A stretch of 64,000 bases of DNA, from assembly GCA_032358165.1 (NCBI GenBank), contig JAALGY010000016.1, forward strand, positions 62,001 to 126,000. Reading direction: 5' to 3'. The stretch's first letter is position 1, and every line of letters starts with the position of its first letter. The notes beneath the pieces were generated by a model. It saw nothing but the letters and a program-made list of their open reading frames with translations, was not told where the DNA came from and made no database searches. Of the stretch, positions 1 through 10,708 are shown piece after piece. The DNA is from Diplosphaera chodatii. Its lineage: Eukaryota > Chlorophyta > Trebouxiophyceae > Prasiolales > Stichococcaceae. Position numbers and translations under genes: made by a program.

Positions 1-2242
1 CGGCGGCAGACGCCGGTCTTTGCATCCTCGTCAACGACCATTTCTCCATCAAGAAGTGTCATGTGATGCGGCTCACGCTGTGGCCTGCTCATGTAAGCTT
101 GCATGTATCTCACACAGAGCAATGGCTGAAAGACGTTCACTCCACGTTGCCGGGATGGCAGCTGGCAAGCCATGCACCTGCCTGCAGTCAGCATATCGTG
201 CAAGTCTGAAGGGTTACCCTGGGACAATGCAGCGCAGTTGCACGCGGCGGATACGGAACGAGCGGTCGATGACATACACGCCCCACTTGCACAGCAGCAG
301 CATGTAGCGCGTGCCATCTGCCTTCCATGTCACCTACACGAATGTGCACAGCCTTACACCAACAGCTCATCACTGTCAAACATGCACTCGAAGCGCAGGC
401 CAGGACCACAGCAGCCTTGCAGCATCTCCTGGGCAGCCTTCATCATGTGTCATGCACAGCGAAGCACACATGCACACCATGTAGCTTTCTCTCCGGTCCT
501 GCAGCATGTGGAGATTTGCCCGCGCGAGCGACACAGGCTGGGACCCGGGAAACACCACACGGTTATCGTCAGGCACTCGCCGCAGCAGGAAGCGCATCAC
601 CTCTTTCTGCACCTGCAGAGCCAAAGGCTGCAGACTCAGCTTGTCTGTGGCTGACCTCACGAAGCACCTCCCACCAGACATGCACGTTGGTGATTGATGC
701 ATACCTGTGACGCTTCATGCTCATCGATGCTCTCGCCGATGACATCATCATGTGCCAGCTTGGCAGGCGCTGCTACCTCCTCAGCAGCCTTCTGCTCTGC
801 AAATGCCATGAGGTGACACGATGAGAGCACCAAATGTGCATGCCTACATTGAGCACACAGACTGGTGGGCAGCGGTGCACTTTGGTGGCGCTGTACCCTC
901 GAGATCCTCTGGCCGTGGGGGATCCTCATCCTCATCCTTCCACGGCGGCATGACTGGTGGCACCACTGCTGATGGGCTGAACGCAAAAGATAGGGCTCAG
1001 GAACAAGAGCACACCAGCTCCTTCACGCGGTGCACCGCTGTGTCAAGCAGCACCTTCAGCAAGTCAACACCAAGTACAATGGCCTACCGGCGCTCATGGT
1101 AGTAGTCAAACAGGCTCTGCACATAGTCCTCTTTGTAGATGCCCGGCGGCCGCAGCTTTGCAAATGTCGTGACAGCATCAGCCACAGACAGCCTTGGTTC
1201 CATCCGCAGCATGAGGCTGACCAGGACATAGCCTGCGTGCGGAAGCCAGGACTGTGACACACTGCCTGCCGTATGTCAGCGTCCAGCTGACCAGCATGCA
1301 TGTGAAGTCACTGGCCTCACCTGTGCGGTTGAATCCATGGGTACAGTGCATCACGATGTATTTTTCCGGGAACTCCAGCGTGTAGTTGAGGAACAGCCAG
1401 AAGAGGTGGTTCACTAGCTCGGGCTCTGGCACCGCGCCACGGCCCTGCATCGGCACCTGCACAGCGTGCACAGACACATGGATCACCAGTGGTAGTTTGA
1501 AAGCAGAAATGTCTGATACCAGTCATCACGAGGTGTGCGAGTCTCTACCTTGTGGTGTGCGACGCCCAGCCACTCCTCCACGCTGTAGTACTGCGATGAC
1601 TTTGTCAGGTCAATGACCAGGCCAACCTGCAAGCACGACCAGGGTTGAAGACAGCGGATGTGCTGTGCCCAAGCGTCTCAGATGGCGACCTGCACTGTAG
1701 TCAGACATTCAGCTAACTCCAAGCCCACCTCCTTGCCTTCCGACTCCAGCTTTGTCACCAGCATCTGTGGCGTGAAGCGCTGGTTCTCCGGCACCACCTC
1801 ATTAAACCTGGCTCCAAGTGGGACCTGGTGCATGAGCCGATCATTTCGGAGCAGCATACGACAGATTTTGGCGCATTGCATGTCATGCGCCTGCTGTTGC
1901 AACCATCATGCGCAGCAGCGGCAGCAACCCGCTTGCCTTGACGGGGATAAGCTTGCCCCAGGTTCCCGCCATTGGTGGTGTGTCCAGCCAGCCAGGTGGC
2001 GTGCGCGGGCCTGTGATCGGCGCATGCTGGCTTGCACGTGGTGCTGCAGATGTCGAGCCGTTGACCTGCGCCTGACATGCGCCTTCTGGCATGATAGGAA
2101 CGTCAGAATGACAGGCATGCACAACTGAGCTGCTCAACAAAGGCACCTCTGGCGACTGCGCTGCATGGCGCTTGCTGTCAGGGCCCTGTAAGCTGCTCGT
2201 TTCACCCTCTGGGTTCACAAATGGCCGTTTTTTGGAGTCCAT
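1..2242 (-). CDS. RNGTT: mRNA capping enzyme, RNA 5'-triphosphatase plus guanylyltransferase (spliced, 3' part beyond window)
   Basis: Bifunctional nuclear enzyme that removes the gamma phosphate of nascent Pol II transcripts and adds GMP. The start is the ATG at 2242 (MDSKKRPFVNPEG); exon 1 runs to 1937. The N-terminal cysteine-phosphatase domain carries VPLGARFNEVVP (about 1824-1780), LVIDLTKSSQYYSVEEW (about 1600) and the CX5R active site in HCTHGFNRTG (about 1340). The next exon reads LRPPGIYKEDYVQSLFDYY (about 1140), typical of the domain end. The guanylyltransferase follows with FPGSQPVSL (about 555), the nucleotidyl-lysine motif KADGTRYM (about 315) and motif III LLDGEMVVD (about 60). 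The order is that of animal and plant capping enzymes, not the separate subunits of yeast. Motifs IV-VI and the OB fold should lie beyond position 1. A linker near 970 is acidic (DEDEDPPRPEDLEG). The family call is firm; small exon edges are approximate. Confidence 0.93.
1825..1936 (-). other. GC-AG intron in the capping enzyme gene
   Basis: Exon 1 must end after IPVK (AAG at 1939-1937) to join VPLGARF at 1824 in phase 0, as homologues require. The intron then begins GCAAGC and ends CACCAG. The nearest GT donor would break the frame. GC-AG introns are a known minor class of U2-type introns. Confidence 0.65.
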
Positions 2243-3031
2243 TCCTCTGCTGTGTCGGAGCGCTCTGCGGCATGCTGTGGATGCAAGTCGAAGGGAGCCA
2301 AATGCTCAACGCATGATGCGCAGACTTTCTGATATATACTCTGGTGAGAAGAAGAGAAGATTGAGGTCCACAACCCGGATGTCAGCAAACTTGCTCAGCT
2401 TCCAGGTGCCATGATGTTGATGCATGCACTTTCGCTGGTCACGGGAGAGAAGTCTACCGACCAGCGCAAAGCCTGCAATAGGCTGTGTGTGTGTGGCGCG
2501 TAGATGTGGTTTGAACGCAGTCATCGCTCCCGGCAAAGACAGCATTTGCGGGATGGCAAGTCATACAGGGTGCACAGGGGAGGTGCACAGGGGGCGCCAC
2601 ACATGCACTTGCAAGGCCATATCAACGTGCCGGCAGCTGTCCTGCGGTGTTATGGTGTTGGAAAGGTTTGCAGCCAAAACACATAGAAGAGCACGTAACG
2701 TGTGAAGCAGGTGACAGGTGATGATGAAGTGCGGGGCCGTCATATCGCCACGCACAGCGCGTCTGTCCTCATTGAAGAGGTTCATGCTTACGCTCCGGAG
2801 CGCCACATGCGAGTGTGTCACCTTCACGTAGGCCATCATCGCCCTTGTGTCGTCCAGAACCTGCAAGCAGGCACCTGCTAACTTGCAGCAGTGGCCACCA
2901 TCCACCTAAACTTTGCCACGGTGGGATGCCATGATAGCTATCTGCACACAGCAGCGTCACAATGGGTGGAGGGCTCACCTGGTGGACTCCAGCAGGTCAG
3001 AGTAGAGGGCAGCAGCTTTATCCCGTGCAGA
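2243..3031 (-). other. Spacer between two minus-strand genes, with unassigned coding-like exons
   Basis: This stretch upstream of the capping enzyme start holds at least one convincing minus-strand exon. 2860-2792 is bounded by TGCAG and GTAAGC and encodes exactly 23 codons (VLDDTRAMMAYVKVTHSHV, then ALRS). It joins in phase to SDLLESTR, which ends at 2979 before a GTGAGC donor. A later segment near 2405-2306 reads WKLSKFADIRVVDLNLLFF and then ends in a TGA. I do not recognise the protein. No ATG for a separate gene is evident. The SDLLESTR reading frame continues directly from the stop codon of the upstream gene (see findings). It could be a small separate gene, an alternative 3' end, or read-through. 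Confidence 0.4.
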
Positions 3032-4051
3032 TCAGCCCGGCGGATGGGGCGTTAGCTGCCGCCATGGGTCCTCCAGCATGGATGGCACGCAGGGGATCAC
3101 GAGTGAGCTGCCGCCGCCATCACCAGCCTGAGAATGCTGCCTGCAGTGAGTACTGCTGTTATCATCATGCCGTGGGGCCTGACCACCGGCAGAGCAGCGA
3201 GGAGCCACAGTCACGGTTGTCTGCACCTGCCTCCCTGCCCGCGGCCTCTCCTTCCACCGCCCTCAACTGCATACCTGCCGCCTCTCGCTGACATGCCCGA
3301 CCCTCGACCAAAGGGCTGGCCCCGAGGGGCCCAAGGACGCTGCATTGGCAAGCCTGGCGGCGGCCGTGGCGGCGGCCGCGGAGCATGCTGCTGGGGCTGC
3401 AGATGCACGTGCTCAGGTGGCGCTGCATCAGGCGACTGACCGCGGGGTCGCCAGCCGCCTGCGGGGCCTGCTGCATTATGCCGTGCGCTTCTCCCACCAT
3501 GCCAATGCCCTGCAGCACAACCGCAATCCTTCAAACGCTGACCCTTGCCAGCGTCATCTTGGAGGATTGGTAGCATGTGCGGCACATGAGAAGCCCGACA
3601 TTTGTGTGCATGATCTGACCAGGAGGCGGTGGGCGTGGGCCATGATGCGGAGGAGGCCCTGGTCGTGCAATGGGACCAGCCTGGACCGAAGCCAGGGGGT
3701 CGCTGCGAGCCACCGGAGAGCGTTGACAGCAAAGCGAGACTGTGTCCTCTGCTGTGCATGAGCAGCTTACTTGGGTGCTGACCTGTAGAAATTGAATGAT
3801 GGGCGTGCTGCAGGCTGTGTGCTTGCGGGCTGAGCCAGAGGGTTCTCCAACATGCCTGCGTCTCAGGGTTGCAGCAAAGCTCAGCCTTATACCCGTGTCC
3901 CGTAGCCTTGTTGTCATCAGTGGCCACAGGCATCATCTTGTGCCCACTCACTGGGTGCTGCGGGCTGCGCATCTGCGGCATCTATACCAGTGCCACCCTG
4001 CTGCGACGTCATCAGCTTGAGCCGCTTTCTGCGATCCTCCGCCTCCTGCAT
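3032..4051 (-). CDS. SICKLE/TTDN1 (MPLKIP)-like Pro/Gly-rich protein
   Basis: Small spliced gene. The ATG at 4051 opens MQEAEDRRKRLKLMTSQQ, the basic-acidic N-terminus seen in plant SICKLE-type proteins; an in-frame TAG lies just upstream. Middle exons are low complexity, first proline-rich (PPPHHGPRPPPPG, about 3660-3620), then Arg/Gly-rich (RGQPFGRGSGMSARGGRY, about 3320-3270). The last exon ends PSMLEDPWRQL and stops at 3032. That PSMLEDPW box is the conserved C-terminal signature shared with human TTDN1/MPLKIP, the non-photosensitive trichothiodystrophy protein. SICKLE acts in splicing, lariat-RNA and miRNA metabolism in Arabidopsis; assigning that role here is inference. The signature and N-terminus are seen directly; exon joins in the low-complexity middle are uncertain because several frames are open. 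Confidence 0.62.
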
Positions 4052-4650
4052 CGCGATTGCAGGCGTGCGTGGCTACCCCGCCACGGTATGGAGGGACCTC
4101 CCAAACGAAGTCATGCTGAACAAGTAGTCGAGTGCGAGTGTGTGGCAAGACACTGGACCACTTCGACACGATGCATGGGAAGAGATGCCGCACAGTCACG
4201 AAGAAGGAGGAGTGAAGAACGCAATGTCGCACAGTCCAAAGACAGCCGGCAGTTGTTTGCCATCACCACGCGGATGCAGCAGCATCCACGACATGATCTG
4301 ACGAGCAAGCATGCAATGGGTACCACACACACACAATCGATTGAGATCAGGCTGTAGCGTTGCTGCTAAAGTTGGCACTCCTGGCGTTCAATCACATACG
4401 CCGCAGTGCGGTTGGTGCGAGCACACTGCGAAGGATCCTGGCCGGCGGTGCGGCAGGCGCTGCTGACAGCCTTCGTGACAGCCACTTCACAGAGGGGTTT
4501 GGATCAGGCCGTTGCGATCTCAAGTCACTTGTAAGCCCCGACGTGCTGCGTCCTGTAAGCTGGGCCGCTGTACAGCACGACGTGATCATTGCGCCAGGCA
4601 GCAAGTCTCTACAGCGGGCGGTCCGAGCGTCACAATCTCATCCTGTCGAC
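4052..4650. promoter_or_regulatory. Divergent intergenic region (TTDN1-like / formate-THF ligase)
   Basis: Head-to-head spacer of 599 bp that must hold both promoters. The ligase reading frame is already open from 4357 (after a TAG at 4354-4356). It encodes an Ala/Arg/Ser-rich stretch (HIRRSAVGASTLRRILAGG) resembling an organelle presequence, but has no ATG before 4651. No TATA box or other element stands out. Confidence 0.4.
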
Positions 4651-7600
4651 ATGCTTCAGACAGTCAGCCCCGTACCAAGCGATATATCTATCGCGCAGTC
4701 GGTGCGCGAGTTTGGCACCTGCTGCATGCATCCAGATGGCCGGACAGGCACGCGGGAACAATGGGCATTGCATGCCGGTGAAGCATTGCATCCGACTGAT
4801 GCCCTATAATGTTGCACCAGGTGCAACCTGCGCACATAGGCGAAATTGCTGAAGGTCTTGGCCTGACGCCAGAGGAATACGACTTGTACGGAGTCACGCA
4901 GGCAAAGGTGTGCGACATGCTGGAGTTGAGCCTATTGGATGATCTACCAGCTGGCATCCTGCCACACACTGGCTGACACACTGTGCTGCGGTACACAGGT
5001 CAAGCTATCTGCCTTGAAGAAACGCAAGGATGGCCCAAATGGGTTGTACGGTGCGGTTTGGGTCCAAACGGATGAACTCCTGGCATACATGGATGCGGTA
5101 TGTGCCCATCTGAGATACATGGTCGGTGTGGGCATGCTGCAGTGGTGGTGGCGGGCATCAGCCCAACACCGCTGGGCGAGGGCAAGTCGACGACTACTGT
5201 GGGGCTGGGGCAGGCGCTCGGGGCGCACCTCAGCAAGCGCGTCATCACCTGCATCAGGCAGCCATCGCAGGGACCCACCTTCGGGATCAAAGGCGGCGCG
5301 GCCGGGGGCGGCTACGCTCAGGTGAATGGGACATAAGATACTCAAACTGGGCACATCACATGTGTCACTGTCATCGATGATGCACCGACATGCAGTCACA
5401 CACCTGCAGGCAATCCCAATGGAGAAGCTGAACCTGCATTGCACTGGTGACATCCATGCGATCACGGCCGCAAACAACCTGCTGGCGGCTGCAATTGATG
5501 CCCGCATGTTCCACGAAGCCTCGCAGAAGGACGCGGCGCTGTTCCGTCGGCTCTGCCCTCCCAGCAGGCACACGTTTGCCCTCCTTGGCCATCCCCTTTA
5601 CACCGTTCGACGTTCGTGCCTAAATGTGCAAATGCTTGTATGACTAAGCGATCCGGTTCCCTTACATAGGGATGGCAGAAGGTCGTTTGCACCAGTCATG
5701 CACAAGCGGCTCAAGAAACTCGGCATAGCCAAAACGGACCCTGACGAGCTGACAGAGGACGAGATCCGTAGGTATGCCAAACCATGTCCTCTGCTGGCAA
5801 CACGCCAGATTCTTGTGTGGTGCATCATCGTTCTGTCCCTGCTTGCTATTTTCGGATTCGAATCTGACTGCAACCCTTTTCAACAGGTTTGTGCGGCTGG
5901 ACATCGACCCCAGCACCATCACATGGCGGCGTGTCATGGACACCAATGACCGCTTCTTGCGGCAGATCACTGTGGGGCAGTCTCAAACAGAGAAGGGCAT
6001 GGTGCGCACGACAGGCTTCGACATCACGGTCGCCAGGTGCACGCTCATGGTGCATGGTGCAGCATGGTGCATGGTGCAGCATGGTGCATGGTGCAGCGGC
6101 TGCAGCGGGATAATGCCTTGCCATGCAGCACAGACAGCAGTCGTCATGCTGGCCTGATTTTGCTGTATGCGATGCACATTGAGGAACAGCGCCAGCAGTG
6201 GCTCTCACCCATCTGCTGGGGCGCAGTGAGATCATGGCGGTGCTGGCCATGTCAACCAGCCTGCTGGACATGCGTGATCGCCTTGGTGCCATGGTCATTG
6301 GCACGTCCAAGGTGTGCATGGCTACATCAGAGCTATCCTTGCCTGCACATTCGATGCTGCCATTGCACAGCACAAACACGACAACCAGCATACGAGCTAC
6401 CCTGGTTGTTTCAGGCGGGCGAGCCGGTCACGGCAGATGACATTGGTGCCGGTGGTGCACTGACTGTGCTGATGAAGGATGCCCTGGAGCCGACGCTCAT
6501 GCAAACCCTGGAGCAGACACCTGTGTTTGTCCACGCCGGGCCATTCGCAAACATTGCCACTGGGAATTCCTCTGTGATGGCAGACCTGCTGGCGCTCAGA
6601 CTCGTCGGCTCTGAGGTCGGCACTGCTGCTGTGACAGTGTCGTGTATGACCAGGTGGTTCGCGTCGTTCTGCCTGAGATGCGTCCAGAGCTCACACCAAA
6701 CTTCGTTGCTGTCGCAGGGTCTGGTCGTGACAGAGGCAGGCTTTGGCGCCGACATTGGTGCCGAGAAGTTCATGAACATCAAGTGCCGATCCTCCGGACT
6801 GGCGCCAAATTGCGTCGTCATCGTGGCCACCGGTGCTGACCTGCTGCATGTGCCTTGGAGCGCAGCCGTGCGGATGCCGTCAGTGTCAAGTGCTTGACGA
6901 AGGTAGTTTGCAGCATCACGATCACTCAACATCCTGAGCGAGCGTCGCCGTGTGACAGTGCGGGCGCTGAAGATGCATGGCGGCGGGCCCCCCGTGACGG
7001 CCGGCCAGCCCCTCGATGAAACATACCGCACTGAGAACGTGGAGCTGCTCACTGCCGGCTGCTGCAACCTGGCACGCCACATTCAGAACAGCGCTGCATA
7101 TGGCGTGCCTGTGGTCGTCGCAATCAACCGCTTTGCCACCGACACAGACGCGGAGCTGGCGGCCTTGAAGCAGGCTGCAATTGATGCAGGTCAGAACTCT
7201 CTGCCAACCTGCACAACACATGGCTGTACAGCTTCCCAATACGAGCAGCTGTTAACATATAAAGTGGCGTGCACGCCAAGGCATCAGGCGCCACATGATA
7301 ACGCAGGCGCCTCAGCAGCAGTCGTGGCGGAGCACCATGCCTATGGCGGGAAGGGTGCAGTGGAGCTGGCTAAGGCAGTGGTCGAGGCAGCACAGCAATC
7401 CTCAGACTTCAAGTGCGTCCCCATTGTCAAGAGGTATCTGTGATCCAGGGGACTTCTGTCCACCCGTGCTGGATGGTCGTGAGCGAGCCTGTGTGCATTT
7501 TGCAGGTTTCTGTACAAGCTGGACCAGCCGATCAAGGGCAAGATTGAGGCGCTTGCCACCAGCTATGGTGCCAGCAGCGTGGAGTACTCGGCCGAGGCAG

Positions 7601-7976
7601 AAGCGCAAATTGAGCGCTACACCAAGCAGGGTTTCGACACCCTGCCCATCTGCATCGCAAAGACGCAGTACTCCTTCTCGGCAGACGCCGGTGCCAAGGG
7701 TGCACCCAGCGGCTTCGCGCTGCCCGTCCGCGAGGTTAGCAAAAACGTGCACCACTTCACAGGTCGTGATACTGTGTGCCGGGTTGCATCCTCAGGCCTC
7801 ATTGCTGCCGTCCAGCTGATTGCCGCCTTGTGTCGCTGCAGATACGGGCGTCCATTGGGGCTGGCTTCCTGGTGGTTTTGGTGGGCGACATGCCGACGAT
7901 TCCCGGGCTTCCCACCCGGCCGGCATTCTTTGACATCGACATTGATGATAACGGCACGATCGTCGGGCTGAGTTGA
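4651..7976 (+). CDS. THFS: Formate-tetrahydrofolate ligase (10-formyl-THF synthetase), spliced
   Basis: Makes 10-formyl-THF from formate, ATP and THF for purine synthesis and formyl-Met supply. The ATG at 4651 gives [17 protein letters not shown], the usual N-terminus. Exons then carry [14 protein letters not shown] (about 4855), the P-loop-like [14 protein letters not shown] (about 5170), [20 protein letters not shown] (5255-5315), [20 protein letters not shown] (5440-5500), [20 protein letters not shown] (about 5895-5955), [18 protein letters not shown] (about 6520-6575), [19 protein letters not shown] (about 6735), the [14 protein letters not shown] loop (about 6975), [19 protein letters not shown] (about 7660-7720) and the end [20 protein letters not shown] before TGA at 7974. 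Length and order match the complete monofunctional plant-type enzyme of about 630 residues, with no dehydrogenase/cyclohydrolase fusion. The palindromic repeat array begins about 35 bp after the stop. Confidence 0.95.
6046..6096 (+). repeat. Three perfect 17-bp tandem repeats in a ligase intron
   Basis: The unit CATGGTGCATGGTGCAG occurs three times head to tail (6046-6062, 6063-6079, 6080-6096). It lies inside the intron 6037-6226, between the exons ending DITVA and beginning [11 protein letters not shown]. Each unit itself contains a doubled CATGGTG. Likely slippage-derived. Confidence 0.9.
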
Positions 7977-9339
7977 CAGACAGGACAGACTGGCTGCGGT
8001 GTGAACAGGGTGCCCCTTTGTTATTGACCCATCCAAGCCCCTTTATTATTGACCATGTGACTCATTTTCGTGATCAACAACAAAGGGGTCCACCGCGTCA
8101 TCAGTACACTTAGATTGATCAACAACAAAGGGGTCCAAGTGTCATGATTTTCGCCTTTGTTATTGACGCACTGTGTGCCCCTTTGTTATTGATCGCAAAT
8201 CCACCTTTGTTATTGACGCACCACATGCCCCTTTGTTGTTGACCACAAATTCCCCTTTGTTATTGACCACACCGGCGGCCCCTTTGTTATTGACTGAACA
8301 TGCTCCCTTGATTGCCCCTTTGTTATTGACCACACAGCAGCCCCTTTGTTTTTGACTCAGTCAGCCTTTCGGATGCTGCACCGAACAATAACAAAGGGGC
8401 CAAAAGCGTCATCATTACACTGCACCGAGTCAACAACAAAGGGGTCCACCCCGTCATCAGTACACTTGCACTGGTCAACAACAAAGGGGCCAAAGTGTCA
8501 TCAGTAAACTGGCTACGAGTCAACAACAAAGGGGCACAGGCAATAAACAACAAAGGGGCCGACGTCGTCATCAGCCCCTTTGTTATTGACCACACCGGCG
8601 GCCCCTTGGTTGTTGACCTCATTGGCGGCCCCTTTGTGATTGACCACACCGCAGCCCCTTTATTTGCTTTCGACTCAATCAGCCTTCCGGTCACTGCATG
8701 GTCAATAACAAAGGCGTCCACGGCGTCAGCAGTAATAAACTTGCACTGGTCAACAACAAAGGGGGACCTTGTTTGTTGTTTTGTCACGCAGAGCCCCTTT
8801 GTTATTGACCACACCGCAGCCCCTTTGTTGTCGACCCAGGCAACCATCTGTTCGTTGTGTTGACTTTGAAAACCCCTTTGTTATTGTTTCGCGCAGGGCC
8901 CCTTTGTTGTTGAAGCAATCAGCCTTCCGGTCACTCCATGGTCAATGCATGACAAAGGGGCACCGTGGTCGGTAACAAAGGGGACGGATTACAATCGGGC
9001 GGCAGCTCTTCGCCGCGGAGCCCCTTTGTATCGTGACACGCCGGCCCCTTTGTTGTTGACTTTGAAAACCCCATTGTTATTGTTTCACGCAGGGCCCCTT
9101 TGTCTATTTTCTCTTTCAGGCCCCTTTGTTATTGTTTTTCTATTCTATGTTTCTATCTTCTCTTTTGGCTTTGGTGTCTCTGTTTTCTGTTGGGCACCCT
9201 TTATTGTTGACCATTGGTCTTCTCTTTCGGTTTCCCGTCTTTCCGTTTTCTATTGGGTGTCTCTGTTGTCTGTTGTCTCACGCGGCCCCTTTGTTTTTGA
9301 CCATTGTCAACAACGAAGGGCCGCCGCTCTAAATACAAA

Positions 9340-9507
9340 GGGGTTCCGAGTCATACTAGCGTCGAGTGAAAGTAGCGGGGATCGAACCGGGACTGAACGC
9401 GCGACTACTTGGGTCATCGTGGCCCGGGGCCCGGTCAAACTTTGCTTTCCCGAGCCCGATATTGTCCGAGCGCCGCCGACGCGGACGACCGCAGAACGAT
9501 CGGGACC
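9340..9507. other. Unique centre of the palindromic array
   Basis: The only stretch of more than about 150 bp in the array without the core motif. It is GC-rich and sits on the symmetry axis. On the minus strand it contains GGTTCGATCCC (about 9387-9377), one base from the Pol III B-box consensus. A full tRNA cloverleaf does not form around it. No ORF here looks coding. Confidence 0.6.
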
Positions 9508-10583
9508 GGCGCCCCTATTGTTTTCTGCGGTCAACAACGAAGGGGCACAGTGGTCAAAACAACAAAGGGACTCTTACGTCTGCACGCAACCCAACTGATC
9601 AGACTCCTGCCCCTTTGTAATTGACCACGGTAAAGTAACGGTGACCCGGAGCCCCTTCGTTGTTGCATGGTTGAAAAGAAACGGACTAGAGTGGTCAACA
9701 ACAAAGGGGCTGAGTCCTTGACAACTGTCGTGACGGGTTATTGAGCGAACAATGGTCAATAACAAAGGGGTTGCGTGATACAAGGACAGCAATGGCCGAG
9801 CGTTTAAGCGTCGTTGACCCTCGATCGTGGACCCTCACCGCAGCCCTTTTATTTGTTAGTTGATCACTGTGCCCCTTTGTTGACTGGTGCAATTATTGAT
9901 GACGCGGTGGACCCCTTTGTTGTTGACCATGCAGTACAAGAAAGGCTGATTGCTTCAACAACAAAGGGGCCGCAGTGAATCAATTACAAAGGGCCCACAG
10001 TGAGACAATAACAAAGGGGCCAGATAGGGTCAATGAAAAAGGGGCTGGATTGGGTCAATAACAAAGGGGACGATTGACTAACTAACGAAGGGGCTGCAAC
10101 GAGACATCTACCACGCCGGCTGCCCCTTTGTAATCGAGCACGGTACCCCTTTGTTATTGACTCGTGCAAGTGTACCGATGAAGCACTGCAGCCCCTTTGT
10201 TGTTGACCGCGAAATAGAGTCGCGTGGTCAATAACAAAGGGGCTTAGAAACGTCAATAACAAAGTGGCTAAGAAAGGTCAACAACAAAGTAAGGGGCAGT
10301 GAGACAATCAGAAAGGGGATCTTTTGGTCAATTACAAAGGGGCAGCCGGCATGGTCAATAACAAAGGGGCTGACGACGGCGGCCCCTTTGTTGTTTGTTG
10401 CCTGTGCCCCTTTGTTTACTGATGACACTGGACCCCTTTGTTGTTGACTCGGTGCTGGATAATGATGACGCGTTTGGCCCCTTTGTTGTTGACCGGTGCA
10501 GCATCCGAATAGGTGATTGAGCCAACAACAAAGGGGCTGCAGTGTGGTCAACAACAAAAGGGCAATCGAAGGGAGCATGTCGA

Positions 10584-10708
10584 GTCAATAACAAAGGGGC
10601 TGCGGTGTGGTCGATAACAAAGGGGCAATCAGGGGAGCATGTTCAGTCAGTAACAAAGGGGCCGCAGTGTGGTCAATAACAAACGGGCAATCGAAGGGAG
10701 CATGTTCA
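10584..10708 (-). repeat. Higher-order 62-63 bp units in the right arm of the array
   Basis: Two core motifs plus a GGGAGCATGTTCA linker form a composite unit repeated at 10584-10645 and 10646-10708. It recurs from 10709 with an extra core monomer of about 26 bp inserted, and again in part from 10798. An inverted copy of the unit lies in the left arm at about 8278-8345, including the TGAACATGCTCCCTT linker. Unit-level duplication therefore happened before or during formation of the inverted arms. Confidence 0.85.

Noticed and set aside
3345..3761. Plus-strand ORF rich in Ala (AAAVAAAAEHAAGAAD)
   Set aside because: It is antisense to the Gly/Arg/Pro-rich exons of the TTDN1-like gene and results from GC-rich repeats.
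9360..9450. tRNA gene
   Set aside because: The minus strand has GGTTCGATCCC, but the expected T-stem and acceptor stem do not pair and no D arm or anticodon arm can be placed.
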